Position numbers and translations under genes: made by a program. Under the pieces are notes generated by a model, which saw only the letters and a program-made list of their open reading frames with translations, did not search any database and was not told the origin of the DNA. A DNA stretch of 64,000 nucleotides from Caulobacter sp. Root655 (GTDB taxonomy: Bacteria > Pseudomonadota > Alphaproteobacteria > Caulobacterales > Caulobacteraceae): positions 124,001 to 188,000 of the forward strand of contig NZ_LMHC01000021.1 in NCBI RefSeq assembly GCF_001427665.1, read 5' to 3'. This document shows, in pieces, positions 43,952-52,804 of this stretch. Positions within the stretch are counted from its first letter, which is position 1; every line of letters starts with the position of its first letter.

Positions 43952-44663
43952 GCGATGACAGGGTCTACGCTCCTCGTCGATCCGGCCGCTCCGCTAGACA
44001 AGATGTTCGGTCCAAGCGAACTCAACTGGATGGTCAAGGACGCCAGCCGTCACCGCGGTGTCCTGGATGTCGTGTATCTGGCGCGGTCCTTGAGTCTGCA
44101 AATGGCGCACTTCAGCCGGCCTGATGGCAAATCGGTTTGCATTCACGCGTCTGCAGCGGCACCAGTACGGCCACTGGATTCCCCTCATTCAAGTTGATGT
44201 AAGTATTACCTCATGGGGTAAGGGAAGGGGCGGCAGATTGATACCCTATAGGGCATATTTATGATGCCGATAGGCGACGGATCCATCGTGATTTTCACGA
44301 CTTCCATCCAAAGAATTTTCTCGCCAACGCTAATTTCGAGAAATCCCTCTGATCGCAGAGACTTGCGAAAACACAAAAGTTGGACAACCGTAGGCGATCT
44401 GCGGATTCCATCCAGCAGACACATCCATCTCGCTAGCAGCGGTGCTCAGCGTGGAGGAGGATCGTCATGTCAGGATAACGTAAGCGCAGAGTCCAAAAAG
44501 GATCCAGCCGGCCAGGGCTAGATCCTTTGGGTCGCCTATTCGGCGGGGCATTCAACCATTCGATGCCTGACTCTCCCTCTTTGCTGGAACGCTGTCAACC
44601 CATCGCTCGGCGGAGGGATTGCGAGCGTTTTTCCTAAAACCAACCGACATCGGGAGAGATCCA
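43952..44663. other. Region between cargo and transposase genes, no confident gene
   Basis: About 710 bases. Plus-strand frames at 43955-44197 (80 residues) and 44261-44521 (86 residues) are open but match nothing I know, and the first is dominated by Ser/Ala/Pro at its end. The stretch 44200-44430 is AT-richer. A long inverted repeat lies at 44497-44528. The promoter of the transposase operon must be in the last 150 bases. Confidence 0.4.
44497..44528. terminator. Stem-loop, possible terminator before the transposase operon
   Basis: AAAGGATCCAGCC pairs with GGCTAGATCCTTT over 13 positions with one mismatch and a six-base loop. The arms end in A-run and T-run, so it could work in either direction, shielding the tni genes from cargo transcription. 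Confidence 0.5.
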
Positions 44664-44873
44664 ATGCCTAGTGGCAAAGGACAACGCAGACGTATGCCTG
44701 CGTCGAGGAAGATCCGTATCGACATTGTTGAATGCGATGTGCTCGTCACGGATCAACGGGATGGCAGCGTTGAGCGGCCATTGATGATCATGGTCCACGA
44801 AGAAGGCGAGTTGCTTGCAACGCGGCTGGCTTTTTCGAAGGATCTGACGGGGAGGGGAGGCTTCAATGCTTAA
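44664..44873 (+). CDS. Small protein preceding tniA
   Basis: A 69-residue basic-then-acidic protein: MPSGKGQRRRMPASRKIRID, then IVECDVLVTDQRDGSVERPL and MIMVHEEGELLATRLAFSKD. GGGAGAG lies six bases before the ATG, and its stop overlaps the tniA start by eight bases, so it is coupled to the transposase. Too short to be TnsA, and no nuclease motif is visible. It may be a transposase accessory or regulator; not recognised. Confidence 0.6.
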   Translation: MPSGKGQRRRMPASRKIRIDIVECDVLVTDQRDGSVERPLMIMVHEEGELLATRLAFSKDLTGRGGFNA

Positions 44874-46491
44874 ACTTCCCCTAGACTTGGAATCCCTTTC
44901 GGACGAGCGCTTTGACAGACTTTGGCGGCGCCTTACCGCCGCCCAAGCCCTGAAGGCGCTGCCGCATCGAACACGGCAGGACGTCGAGGCCGCAGCGCGC
45001 AAAATCGGTGTCCATCCGACAACCCTCTATCGTGATCTGACAAGGCTTGTGGGGAACGGCACGATCCAGGACCTCACACCGCGCTCGGCCGGCTTCCCCA
45101 AAGGACGATCTCGACTACATGCGCGGCAGGAAGAGCTGATCGCCAAGTTCCTCAACGCCGAATATCTCACCCTAGCGCAGCCTTCCATGGTCAGCGTTGC
45201 CAAGAAAATTGGGAATGCGTGTGAGGATGAAGGCCTTCCCAGGCCCGGCCGGACAGCTGTCATTCGCCGGAAAAATGCCATTCCCGAAAGAACTATCGTC
45301 CTAAAGCGAAAAGGTCCCAAAGCCGCAGAACAGAAAACGCCCAGGCCGGGCAGCTTTGACGTGAAGGAACCTTGGGAGGTCTGGCAAATTGACCATACCC
45401 TTGCGGACGTAATCGTGGTGGACCCTGACGGCCGGCCGATTGGTCGCGTTTGGCTAACCGTCGTCATCGATGTCGCGACGCGAATGGTCGTGGCCTTCTA
45501 CGCCGGGCTTGATCCGCCCTCGCGGATCCGCGTCGCGACGACCCTAGACCTAGCGATCTCGTGCAAGTCTCGTTGGCTTGCCGCTCGCGGTCTTGTCTAC
45601 CTATGGCCGGCACAAGGATTCCCGATACTCCTCCACAGTGATCGTGCGGCCGAGTTCCGTTCACCTTCCCTGCGGCGGGCGCTGCTCAATCAGGGCGTTG
45701 GCTGGGTTTTGCGGCCGCCCGGCGGCACTCGCTATGGCGGTCACATCGAGCGACTGATCGGTACATTCATGGGGATGTGCCGCCTGCTACCCGGCGCAAC
45801 CCACAGCAGCCCCATGGCCCGCGGCAACTACGACAGCAAAGCTTCCGCTCGGCTGCGCATTGACGAGCTGGAGATGTACTTCGCCCATCAGATCCTTGGG
45901 GCGTATCACCAGACCAAGCACAGCGCGCTGGGCATCAGTCCGCTGGAAGCGTGGACCGCAAAGGCCCATGGCCGCGAACCCCGCTTCCCAGATGACATGG
46001 AGGCGTTCCGCCTCGACCTTCTGCCTGAGATCACCTCAACGATCGGACGGCGCGGAATCAAGGCGTTCAGTGACGAGTATTACAGCCCACCGCTCGGCGA
46101 GGCCTACATCCTGGGGGCGCGCAAGGTGGTCGCAAAGTATGATCCTCGCGACCTCTCGCGACTGTACGTTCAGATCCCGGACCGCGGTTATCTTGAAGTG
46201 CCGTACCGTCTCAGACGCGAAGGCCCGGCGCCGACGCTTTGGCTTCTAAAAGCTTCCCGGCGAGGAAGCCGGCTCCCAGGCGCCGCCGCCCGTAACCCCG
46301 ACGCCCGGCGGGGCGTGGAGAACGCCGAGGCAGTCGTCAAAACCGCAGCGGCGAGATCTGGCACCGCCGCGCGGCAGGTTGAACGCCTTCGCCTGGAGCG
46401 TCAGGCCGTGGCGGAGCTTCGGGTTATTCCGGCGCTGCCTCCTTCGGACGATGACGACTGGGGCGGCGCGTTCGGGGGAGGGGGGTCATGA
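44866..46491 (+). CDS. tniA: TniA/TnsB-type DDE transposase
   Basis: A 541-residue retroviral-integrase-type transposase. Helix-turn-helix segments occupy the N-terminus (VEAAARKIGVHPTTLYRDLT, 40-59). The catalytic triad is D176 (VWQIDHT), D259 (ILLHSDRAAEF) and E295 (YGGHIERLIGT). A Mu-transposase C-terminal beta-barrel follows (EYYSPPLGEAYILGARKVVA). It would bind the CTGACYCCAAAC repeats at both ends and join 3' ends to target DNA. AGGGGAGG precedes the ATG. The gene is followed by tniB with an ATGA overlap. Confidence 0.93.
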   Translation: MLKLPLDLESLSDERFDRLWRRLTAAQALKALPHRTRQDVEAAARKIGVHPTTLYRDLTRLVGNGTIQDLTPRSAGFPKGRSRLHARQEELIAKFLNAEYLTLAQPSMVSVAKKIGNACEDEGLPRPGRTAVIRRKNAIPERTIVLKRKGPKAAEQKTPRPGSFDVKEPWEVWQIDHTLADVIVVDPDGRPIGRVWLTVVIDVATRMVVAFYAGLDPPSRIRVATTLDLAISCKSRWLAARGLVYLWPAQGFPILLHSDRAAEFRSPSLRRALLNQGVGWVLRPPGGTRYGGHIERLIGTFMGMCRLLPGATHSSPMARGNYDSKASARLRIDELEMYFAHQILGAYHQTKHSALGISPLEAWTAKAHGREPRFPDDMEAFRLDLLPEITSTIGRRGIKAFSDEYYSPPLGEAYILGARKVVAKYDPRDLSRLYVQIPDRGYLEVPYRLRREGPAPTLWLLKASRRGSRLPGAAARNPDARRGVENAEAVVKTAAARSGTAARQVERLRLERQAVAELRVIPALPPSDDDDWGGAFGGGGS

Positions 46492-47366
46492 CCGCCTCTC
46501 CCTTTGAGCACCTGCATCCGGATATTCGTCATCTCGCCACGGCCGAGCTGCCGGTACGCAAGGCCTGCATCCTGACTGACCGGTGGGTCAGCTATCCGGC
46601 GGCCGACGACGCGATCAATCGCCTCTTCGAGATGGTGGAAATGCCGCCGCGTATCCGGATGCCGTCCGTCTTATTCTGGGCGGATTCGAATATGGGCAAG
46701 ACCCATATCCAAAAGCACTTCCTCGAACTCTACGCCGCCAAGCGTGCGGGCGACAATTCAACGTCCTCCGGTGCAGTCTTATGGATGGAGCTCAACGACA
46801 GCTTGACCGAGAAACGGCTTTACCTCGACATCCTGAGAAACCTCGATGCACCAGGGCCGGACACCACTACGCCGCGACTCCAAGCCATGGCTTTGCGTCA
46901 CCTTCAGGCTCGTAACATTCGGCTTTTCATTCTGGACGAGTTGCAGCGGGCGACAGAACTTCGCCCGAATGAGCAGCGAACGATCCTCAATGTCCTGAAG
47001 TACATTTCCAACCAGCTTTCGATCAGCCTGGCCGGCTTTGGTTCCGGCGAGGCAAAAGCTCTTATCAAGTCAGATCCGCATCTTGATCAACGGTTCGACA
47101 TCGTCGCGTTGCCGATGTGGACCAAAAAGGAGCGCTGGGCGGTCGAAGCAGTGCGGGGGCGGATTGAGTTCATGCCACTTCGCAAGCCGACCGTCGTTAA
47201 TCGCGACGTCATGGACGTTCTGTTTTTGCATTCCAAATCGCTGCTCGGTCCGATGTTTGGACTCCTGGAGCGCACAGCCATCGCGGCCTTGGAGCGCGAG
47301 GAATGCCTTTCGGCAGCACTGATTGAAGCCGTCGCGCTACGTCGGCGGCGTGACGAAGATGGCTGA
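46488..47366 (+). CDS. tniB: TniB AAA+ ATPase (transposition regulator)
   Basis: A 292-residue AAA+ ATPase equivalent to TniB/TnsC. Walker A is ADSNMGKT (65-72) and Walker B IRLFILDELQ (144-153). It links the target selector TniQ to the transposase. The start overlaps the tniA stop in ATGA and the end overlaps tniQ by eight bases. Confidence 0.93.
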   Translation: MTASPFEHLHPDIRHLATAELPVRKACILTDRWVSYPAADDAINRLFEMVEMPPRIRMPSVLFWADSNMGKTHIQKHFLELYAAKRAGDNSTSSGAVLWMELNDSLTEKRLYLDILRNLDAPGPDTTTPRLQAMALRHLQARNIRLFILDELQRATELRPNEQRTILNVLKYISNQLSISLAGFGSGEAKALIKSDPHLDQRFDIVALPMWTKKERWAVEAVRGRIEFMPLRKPTVVNRDVMDVLFLHSKSLLGPMFGLLERTAIAALEREECLSAALIEAVALRRRRDEDG

Positions 47367-48426
47367 CGTTCTGAGCCCGCCAAGGGACATTTCGGTGCTC
47401 GCGCCGCCGCGGGAGCATGACGAAGCTTTGTCTTCCTGGCTCGTCCGAACAGCCGATGCTCATCTGCTGACCGTAGAGGAATTGGAGCGCGAGATCGGCG
47501 GGTCGTTGTCGGGGCTGGATCGGGGAGACGCCACGCTGCTTCCTCGCCTGGCCGCGATGACATGTACCGATATGGGCGATTTGGCGGCCCTGGCGCCGGC
47601 CGACCTGGCCGCGCACCCGATGCGAGCGGGCCCGAAGCCGCCGCACTGCTGGGCTGTTTGTCCGGCGTGTCTGCAAGAGGACCAAGCCCAGAGGAGGGCA
47701 CCTTACGTCCGGCGGGCCTGGACCCATCCGCTCTCGGCCTTCTGTCGCGCCCACAACGCGCCGTTGGTTCCGCACGGCAATTCCAGGATCAAAATAGCCA
47801 GCGATCTCACGCTGTTTGGCGACGGCGCCGAGCCGGTCGAACCACGCGACAACTTGCTGGATATCGTGGAGTTCGACGATCCGGGAATGATCGCTCGAGT
47901 GTTCCGAGCCCTGGACGACAGCGGCAGAGCCGAGGCGCTTGAGAAGCGGCTTCGCCTTCGGTGGGCCGTGCGGGACGTCATCGACGCCATGACGACCAGG
48001 ATGAGAGACCCGGCCGCCGGCGCCTTGGTTGCGTTGCTGGAGCACCCGATATTCCAGCGACGCTCTTTCGTCGGCAACAACCACATGACCGAGGACTGTT
48101 GGACCGACATCGATGCAGCAACACGGCTCTTGTACGTGCGCCTAGCACTGCTGGTGCTGGCGGAGCCGGGCGATCCAGCTCTCAACGACAGGACGTCGCC
48201 GTTAGGGCCAAACTGGCTTTTGCTTCGCTATCGACACACCAAGATCAAAGGTTGGCAGAGCCTGTTTGCTCATGCCGCGCCGGATCCGCTTTTCCTGCTG
48301 ACGATGGAACTGCCTAGGAATGCGATCCTACAGCTCAATGATCGATCCTTGGCCTGGCCTTCAGACCTAAGGCGGCGTTGGACCTACGCTGCCGCCGTGG
48401 GCGCCATTGGCGGTTACGTCTACTAG
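47359..48426 (+). CDS. tniQ: TniQ target-selection protein
   Basis: A 355-residue TniQ/TnsD-family protein. EHDEALSSWLVRTADAHLLT (19-38) is the conserved opening, and a zinc-finger motif reads CPACLQED (C101, C104) then FCRAHNAPL (C129, H132). Such proteins choose the target site; the Tn5053 branch is known for landing near resolvase res sites, which fits the left junction here. The ATG at 47359 overlaps tniB; a longer frame has no ribosome site. Confidence 0.9.
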   Translation: MADVLSPPRDISVLAPPREHDEALSSWLVRTADAHLLTVEELEREIGGSLSGLDRGDATLLPRLAAMTCTDMGDLAALAPADLAAHPMRAGPKPPHCWAVCPACLQEDQAQRRAPYVRRAWTHPLSAFCRAHNAPLVPHGNSRIKIASDLTLFGDGAEPVEPRDNLLDIVEFDDPGMIARVFRALDDSGRAEALEKRLRLRWAVRDVIDAMTTRMRDPAAGALVALLEHPIFQRRSFVGNNHMTEDCWTDIDAATRLLYVRLALLVLAEPGDPALNDRTSPLGPNWLLLRYRHTKIKGWQSLFAHAAPDPLFLLTMELPRNAILQLNDRSLAWPSDLRRRWTYAAAVGAIGGYVY

Positions 48427-48427
48427 C

Positions 48428-48679
48428 TCAGAGGTCGCCGTCTGGCTCGGCGTAGAGTGGGATCAGCCCGTAGCCCAGCAGAAACAGTGCGAGGCCGATG
48501 ACGGCGCCTAGCGCCAGGTTCCAGCTGAAAACCAGCGTCATCGCCATCCAGCCGGCGCAGAGCCCGAACATGACGACGCCGACGTTCCGGATCATCTGAG
48601 CGAACATCCGGATCCGTAGCCGCGTGATGCGCGCCGGCGATTTTCCAAACGGGCTAAGCCTGTGGGAGCGGTTGGCCAT
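48428..48679 (-). CDS. Small two-helix membrane protein at the transposon right end
   Basis: An 83-residue protein with a basic N-terminus (MANRSHRLSPFGKSPARITR) and two hydrophobic helices (about 34-53 and 57-75), ending LIPLYAEPDGDL. Not recognised. It is convergent with tniQ (one base between stops) and lies just inside the right-end repeats. Two degraded relatives lie outside the transposon (49057-49180 minus; 49320-49431 plus), so the family has been present here more than once. Confidence 0.65.
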   Translation of the reverse strand: MANRSHRLSPFGKSPARITRLRIRMFAQMIRNVGVVMFGLCAGWMAMTLVFSWNLALGAVIGLALFLLGYGLIPLYAEPDGDL

Positions 48680-48737
48680 GACAGGAGCATCTCACAAACG
48701 ACTGGGCGGTACAGGCTCGATTTTCGGCGCTTGGGTG

Positions 48738-48856
48738 GTCGCAACGAATGGAGTCAAGTGTTCGCAGGGTTTGGAGCCAGAAACCGCGAAAGGGCGGAAC
48801 GTTGCGGCAACCGGTGACACGCGGCGTGCGACTCGCAGAGTTTGGAGTCAGTGACA
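48738..48856 (-). repeat. Right-end transposase-binding repeats and transposon terminus
   Basis: Read inward on the minus strand: a terminal copy TGTCACTGACTCCAAACTCT (from 48856), then about 50 bases of spacer, then CTGGCTCCAAACCCTGCGAA (around 48762-48781) and a weaker copy TTGACTCCATTCGTTGCGA (around 48740-48758). TGTC is the expected tip. The five bases outside are GACAT; no copy was found at the left. Confidence 0.85.
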
Positions 48857-49056
48857 GACATTCTCATCCGGTCGCTACACCAGGTTTTCGCCTAAGTAAT
48901 ATTATCGGAAGAACTTCCTTGTTCGCGACTAGCGCCTTCTGAGGTTTCCAAGATCCTTGCAAACCGCCGGCCGCGCCACAGCCGCTGTCTGAGATCGTTG
49001 CAACAGACGAAGATGTTTGCGCAGGCCGGGGGGCAAAGCCGGGCTACTCGGCACCG

Positions 49057-49180
49057 TTATTCCGGCGGCACGGCGTAGTATGGCACGAGTAAGAAGCTCA
49101 ACATTACCAGCCCCAGGCCCGCCATTGTTGCGAGCGCGAGGTCCCAGCGAAAAGAAAGCGTCAGGATCATCCAGCCATCA
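49057..49180 (-). pseudogene. C-terminal fragment of the 83-residue membrane protein family
   Basis: Reads GWMILTLSFRWDLALA, then TMAGLGLVMLSFLLVPYYAV and a stop, aligning with GWMAMTLVFSWNLALG and the tail LIPLYAEP of the intact gene at 48428-48679. The N-terminal half and start are missing. Confidence 0.65.
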
Positions 49181-49319
49181 GCACCGACTGGCGTGGCCGT
49201 GGTCAGCCGATGGCCGACACAGGCGACTTGTGTTTGGCAGGCCGAGGGCTTGCCGTGCCTGGGGTTCCCGCGCCGAAAATGAAATCTGTGCCGCCACTCG
49301 GTTGTGAGATGCTCCCATC

Positions 49320-49431
49320 ATGACCAATCGCTTCCACATGCGTAGCCCGTTTGGGAAATCGTTGGCGCGCATCACGCGGCTGCGACTACGGGTTGATCCC
49401 TCTCTATGCGGAACCTGAAGACGACTGCTGA
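49320..49431 (+). pseudogene. Internally deleted copy of the 83-residue membrane protein gene
   Basis: Starts MTNRFHMRSPFGKSLARITR, matching MANRSHRLSPFGKSPARITR of the intact gene, and ends in another frame as YGLIPLYAEPEDDC. The membrane helices are deleted and the frame is shifted. Even the upstream 55 bases resemble the leader of the intact gene, in inverted orientation. Confidence 0.7.
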
Positions 49432-49493
49432 GCTCGTAAACAGAGCCTCTCATGGCTCGAACCGAAACAAATCTCTAACCGCCCTCCCCGGCC

Positions 49494-49640
49494 GATCCGA
49501 ACGGCGAATTTGCCACGCGGTATCTGCGCCTGATCTTGAACGTCACCGGCATCACCGAAGTCACCTTCATCGCCGCCGGAGGCGCCAAGATCGTTGATCT
49601 TGGTGAAGTCACCCGCGAGGCGTTCCTGGCGAGGTTCGAT
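49494..49640 (+). pseudogene. C-terminal fragment resembling FMN-dependent NADH-azoreductase
   Basis: The frame reads NGEFATRYLRLILNVTGITE, then VTFIAAGGAKIVDLG, like the AzoR C-terminus (YL..vl.fiGitdv.fi.aeG). There is no start and the flavodoxin core is missing. It continues open to about 49805 without further resemblance. A decayed gene next to the transposon. Confidence 0.45.
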
Positions 49641-49768
49641 CCCGACCTCAAATGGGCGGCGCCAGCGCGATCGCCATCCGCCTCGTTGCGCCCGTTTTGC
49701 CCCTGCGATCGCGGCCTGGGAAAGAGACCAAATACCCCCGATCGATGGAGAGCTCCGGGCAGCAAGCA

Positions 49769-52744
49769 TCACTTGAACTTCACGACCTTGGGCTTGCCGT
49801 CGTAAAGGATCTGGCGGTCGGCCGGAGCGCTGGTTGGGCCTGCGCCCTTGCCGAGCGCGACCAGGACGACGTTCAGTTGGCGCTGCTGGATCATGCCCGG
49901 AAACGACCCTTGCCGCCGACCGACCGTCAGCGTACGGGCTCGGTCATTCCACAGCAGGTCATAGGTGACGCGCTCGCCCTTCTCGTAGGCGTAGGTCTCG
50001 TTGTCGTCCTCGTAGATCGTGAACCGGGCGTCGGCGCCGGGATAGATGCGGATCTCGTAGGGCGCCTCGGGATGCTCGGTGGCGAATTGCACCGCTGGCC
50101 CCATCGGCACGATGGAACCGGCGCGGACATAGAGCGGCAAGATCTCCAGCGGCGCCTGGCGTGACACGGTCTGGCCGCCGGCATGACGCTCATTGCTCCA
50201 GAAGTCGTACCAGTCCGCGCCCTTGGGCAGGTAGGTGCCGACGGTCAAATCCCGTTGCGCCCGCGCGAGCTTGGCGGCGGCCTGCAACTCGGCGGGACGT
50301 CGCCAGGTCAGGCGCAGGCTTCGCTCGCCGCCGCCCTGGAAGTAGTCGATGCGCACCGACAGGCGGTCGCCGTGCTTCAGCTTGCGCTTGACGCTGTGAT
50401 AGCGCTCGGCGCCGTTCGTCCAGTCGTCGACCACCTTTTCGCCGTCGAGGAAGAGGCGCACGCCGTCGTCGCCGGCCACGCCGATCTCATAGTCGCCGTC
50501 CTCGGGCGCGAGGATGGAACCCTCCCAGCGGGCGGAGAAATCGTCGAGCTTGGCAAGTCCGCCGGGGATTTCGGCCAGCGGCGGATTGGGCCAAGTGTGG
50601 TCGATCTTCTCATCGACCAGCTTGCCTTTCGGGGTCTCGAAATTCACGCCCTCGAAATACTGCACCGCCAGGCCGGCCTTCCCGTCGGGCGTGCGCAGAT
50701 ACTGGCTGGGGATCGTGACCGCTGGGGGCGGGCTGACATTGTACATCGCGCGGGTGACGGGATGGACCAGGAGCGACGGCCCGAACATGAAGCTGTCGTC
50801 GATGCTGTCGGTCGCCCGGTCGTCCGGGAAGTCCATCATCAACGGTCGCATCAGTGTGTAGTGGTCCGACGTGACCTTCCAGCTCAGCCCGTAGGTATAG
50901 GGCAGCAGGCGATAGCGCAGGCGCGCGCTGTCCAATAGCGAGGCGTACACCGCCGGATCCAGCGTTTTGAACAGGTAGGGTTCGCGTTCGACGCTGGTGC
51001 CGTGGATGCGCATGATCGGGTTGAAGGCCGCGAACTGCGCCCAGCGGGCGTAGAGTTCGCGCCATTCCGGATTCTGCTCGCCGCCGGGGAACTGGGTCAC
51101 GAAGAAGCCGCCGGTATCCTGCGTCCAATACGGGTTGCCGGTGACGGTGACGTCGACGCCGCCGGCGATCTGCTGCTTGAACGTCTTCCAGCTGGCGTAG
51201 ATGTCGCCGCTCCAGGACGCCGCCGCCGTGCGCTGCGCGCCGGCCCAGGCCGAGCGCGTCAGCGTGAAGACCCGCTTGTCGCTTGTCGCCCGCTGGCCGT
51301 CATAGGTCCCCTGGGTGGTCACCAGCGAATAGGGATTGAGGTAGCGCGTGAAGTCGCCCAGGGCGTTCGAGCCGAGCGCCTTGGTGTCGCGAATATTGTC
51401 GGCGGCGTTCCACATGGCGCTGCTCACCTCGATCTCGGTGCCGTCCATCCACAGCGCGTCCACGCCCTTGTCGAGCAGGCCCGACTTGATGTGCTTGAAA
51501 TAGATCCGCCGGCCGATCGGGCTGTAGGCGTCGTAGACGCGCGCGTGTTTCGAAATCCAGTGCAGCGGCTTGAAGCGCAATCCGTGGGCGTCGAGCTCGT
51601 GGGCCAGCGCGGTGTCGTCGCCGATGGACGGCCAGATCGACACCATCAGCTTCAGATTCATGTCGTGGAGCTGACGGACCATGCCGGCCGGATCTGGGTA
51701 GCGGACCGGATCCCAGGTCATGCCGCTCCAGCTGCCGTCCTTGTCCGATCCCCAGTATTGCCAATCCTGGACGATGTAATCGAGCGGGAACGTGTCCACG
51801 CGGAAGGTGCGCGCGACCTCGAGCAGTTGGTCCTGGGTCTTGTACCGCTCCTTGCTCATGAACAGGCCGAACGCCTGCTTGGGATACATGGGCGCCCCGC
51901 CGGTGAGGGTGCGGTAGGCGCCGACCACCGCGTCGGGCGTGTCCCCGGCCATGAAATAGTAGTCGACGCCGCCCGGAGCGCTCTCGGCCCAGAGAGAGGC
52001 GTCGCCCGCCTCGTCCTTGAAACGCATCTGCGAGTAGGTGTCCCACAGCACGCCGTAACGCCGCGACGACATCATCACCGGAATGATGATGCCGACATTG
52101 GTCTGGACCAGCAGCAGATCCTTGCCGCGCCGATTGCTGGCGTCGTCGCCCGTGAAGCCGAAGCCGTAGATGGCCTCGTCGGGTCGGAGCACGAAACTGT
52201 TGACCGCCTCATAGCTCGGCGCGCCGGAGATGGTCACCGGCTTGAGGCGTTGCGGACTTTCGGCCTTCTCTTCGGTGTAGAGCTTGCCCTTGGAATCCAG
52301 GAAACGAAGCGCGCCTGTCGCCTTGCTGATTTCGACGCGCAGCTTCGCGCTCTTCAGGATCAGCGCCGTCGCCGTGTCCTCCACCGCGAAGGTCACCGGC
52401 CCCGGCGCGGTCGGCACGACCAGGCTGGGCGCGGTCCAGTAGTTTCGGCCGAGATTGGCGTTCACCCGGATCGTGTCCGGCGCGTAGAACACGACGTTCT
52501 TCGTCACGCCGTTGAGCTGGATCTGAACGCCATTGCGCAACCTGGCGTGGACAAAACCCTGGGCCTTCAACGCGGGAACAGCTTGGAGGTGGCCATTCGC
52601 GTCGAGCCCGGCGGGCGCGGACCCGACCGACTGTCCTCTAGCGCCGACAGCGGACACCAGCATGCAGGCCGCGGCCAACCCGCTCACGATCAAGCGCCGA
52701 GATGCAGGTCCCGCCAACACGGCCGTCGTTCTGGATCGTCCCAT
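49769..52744 (-). CDS. GH31 alpha-xylosidase-like enzyme with PA14 domain, secreted
   Basis: A 991-residue exported glycoside hydrolase. Signal peptide residues 1-38 (ending ARGQ) precede an N-terminal beta-sandwich, the GH31 barrel with nucleophile D434 in DALWMDGTE and acid/base D514 in AAASWSGDIYASW, and WTQDTGGFF. A PA14 domain is inserted after the barrel (FSARWEGSILAPEDGDYEIG; GVRLFLDGEKVVDDW), as in bacterial xyloglucan alpha-xylosidases. It probably removes xylosyl side chains from xyloglucan oligosaccharides in the periplasm. Separate from the receptor gene by a hairpin but on the same strand; it has the upstream motif ATTTGTAGGAG 50 bases before the ATG. Confidence 0.88.
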   Translation of the reverse strand: MGRSRTTAVLAGPASRRLIVSGLAAACMLVSAVGARGQSVGSAPAGLDANGHLQAVPALKAQGFVHARLRNGVQIQLNGVTKNVVFYAPDTIRVNANLGRNYWTAPSLVVPTAPGPVTFAVEDTATALILKSAKLRVEISKATGALRFLDSKGKLYTEEKAESPQRLKPVTISGAPSYEAVNSFVLRPDEAIYGFGFTGDDASNRRGKDLLLVQTNVGIIIPVMMSSRRYGVLWDTYSQMRFKDEAGDASLWAESAPGGVDYYFMAGDTPDAVVGAYRTLTGGAPMYPKQAFGLFMSKERYKTQDQLLEVARTFRVDTFPLDYIVQDWQYWGSDKDGSWSGMTWDPVRYPDPAGMVRQLHDMNLKLMVSIWPSIGDDTALAHELDAHGLRFKPLHWISKHARVYDAYSPIGRRIYFKHIKSGLLDKGVDALWMDGTEIEVSSAMWNAADNIRDTKALGSNALGDFTRYLNPYSLVTTQGTYDGQRATSDKRVFTLTRSAWAGAQRTAAASWSGDIYASWKTFKQQIAGGVDVTVTGNPYWTQDTGGFFVTQFPGGEQNPEWRELYARWAQFAAFNPIMRIHGTSVEREPYLFKTLDPAVYASLLDSARLRYRLLPYTYGLSWKVTSDHYTLMRPLMMDFPDDRATDSIDDSFMFGPSLLVHPVTRAMYNVSPPPAVTIPSQYLRTPDGKAGLAVQYFEGVNFETPKGKLVDEKIDHTWPNPPLAEIPGGLAKLDDFSARWEGSILAPEDGDYEIGVAGDDGVRLFLDGEKVVDDWTNGAERYHSVKRKLKHGDRLSVRIDYFQGGGERSLRLTWRRPAELQAAAKLARAQRDLTVGTYLPKGADWYDFWSNERHAGGQTVSRQAPLEILPLYVRAGSIVPMGPAVQFATEHPEAPYEIRIYPGADARFTIYEDDNETYAYEKGERVTYDLLWNDRARTLTVGRRQGSFPGMIQQRQLNVVLVALGKGAGPTSAPADRQILYDGKPKVVKFK

Positions 52745-52793
52745 AGCCGCGCTCCAGTTCCCTTGGCCGCCGCGTCATGCCGCGCCAGATTAA

Positions 52794-52804
52794 CTCCTAC
52801 AAAT
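52794..52804 (-). promoter_or_regulatory. ATTTGTANGAG motif upstream of GH31 gene
   Basis: ATTTGTAGGAG, 50 bases before the GH31 start on its coding strand, preceded by CCACCT five bases earlier. Similar strings lie upstream of the TonB receptor (56388-56377, minus) and GH27 (58979-58988, plus). Confidence 0.4.

Larger units (their letters stand above)
28361..48856 (+). mobile_element. Tn5053/Tn7-like transposon (TniA-TniB-TniQ) carrying a defence island
   Basis: Three copies of a 19-21-bp repeat at the left (28361-28421) point inward on the plus strand, and three at the right (48738-48856) point inward on the minus strand. The family consensus is CTGACYCCAAACYCYGCGA. The right end finishes in TGTCA read inward, as in Tn5053/Tn402/Tn7 elements. 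TniA, TniB and TniQ are encoded at 44866-48426; no TnsA is present. The cargo between 28559 and about 44000 is largely antiphage-type genes. The left tip does not show TGTC and no matching 5-bp duplication was found, so the exact left boundary is uncertain by some tens of bases. Confidence 0.8.

Noticed and set aside
43955..44521. Two plus-strand frames (80 and 86 codons) before the transposase operon
   Set aside because: Open but without family resemblance or clear ribosome sites; left as undecided rather than called.
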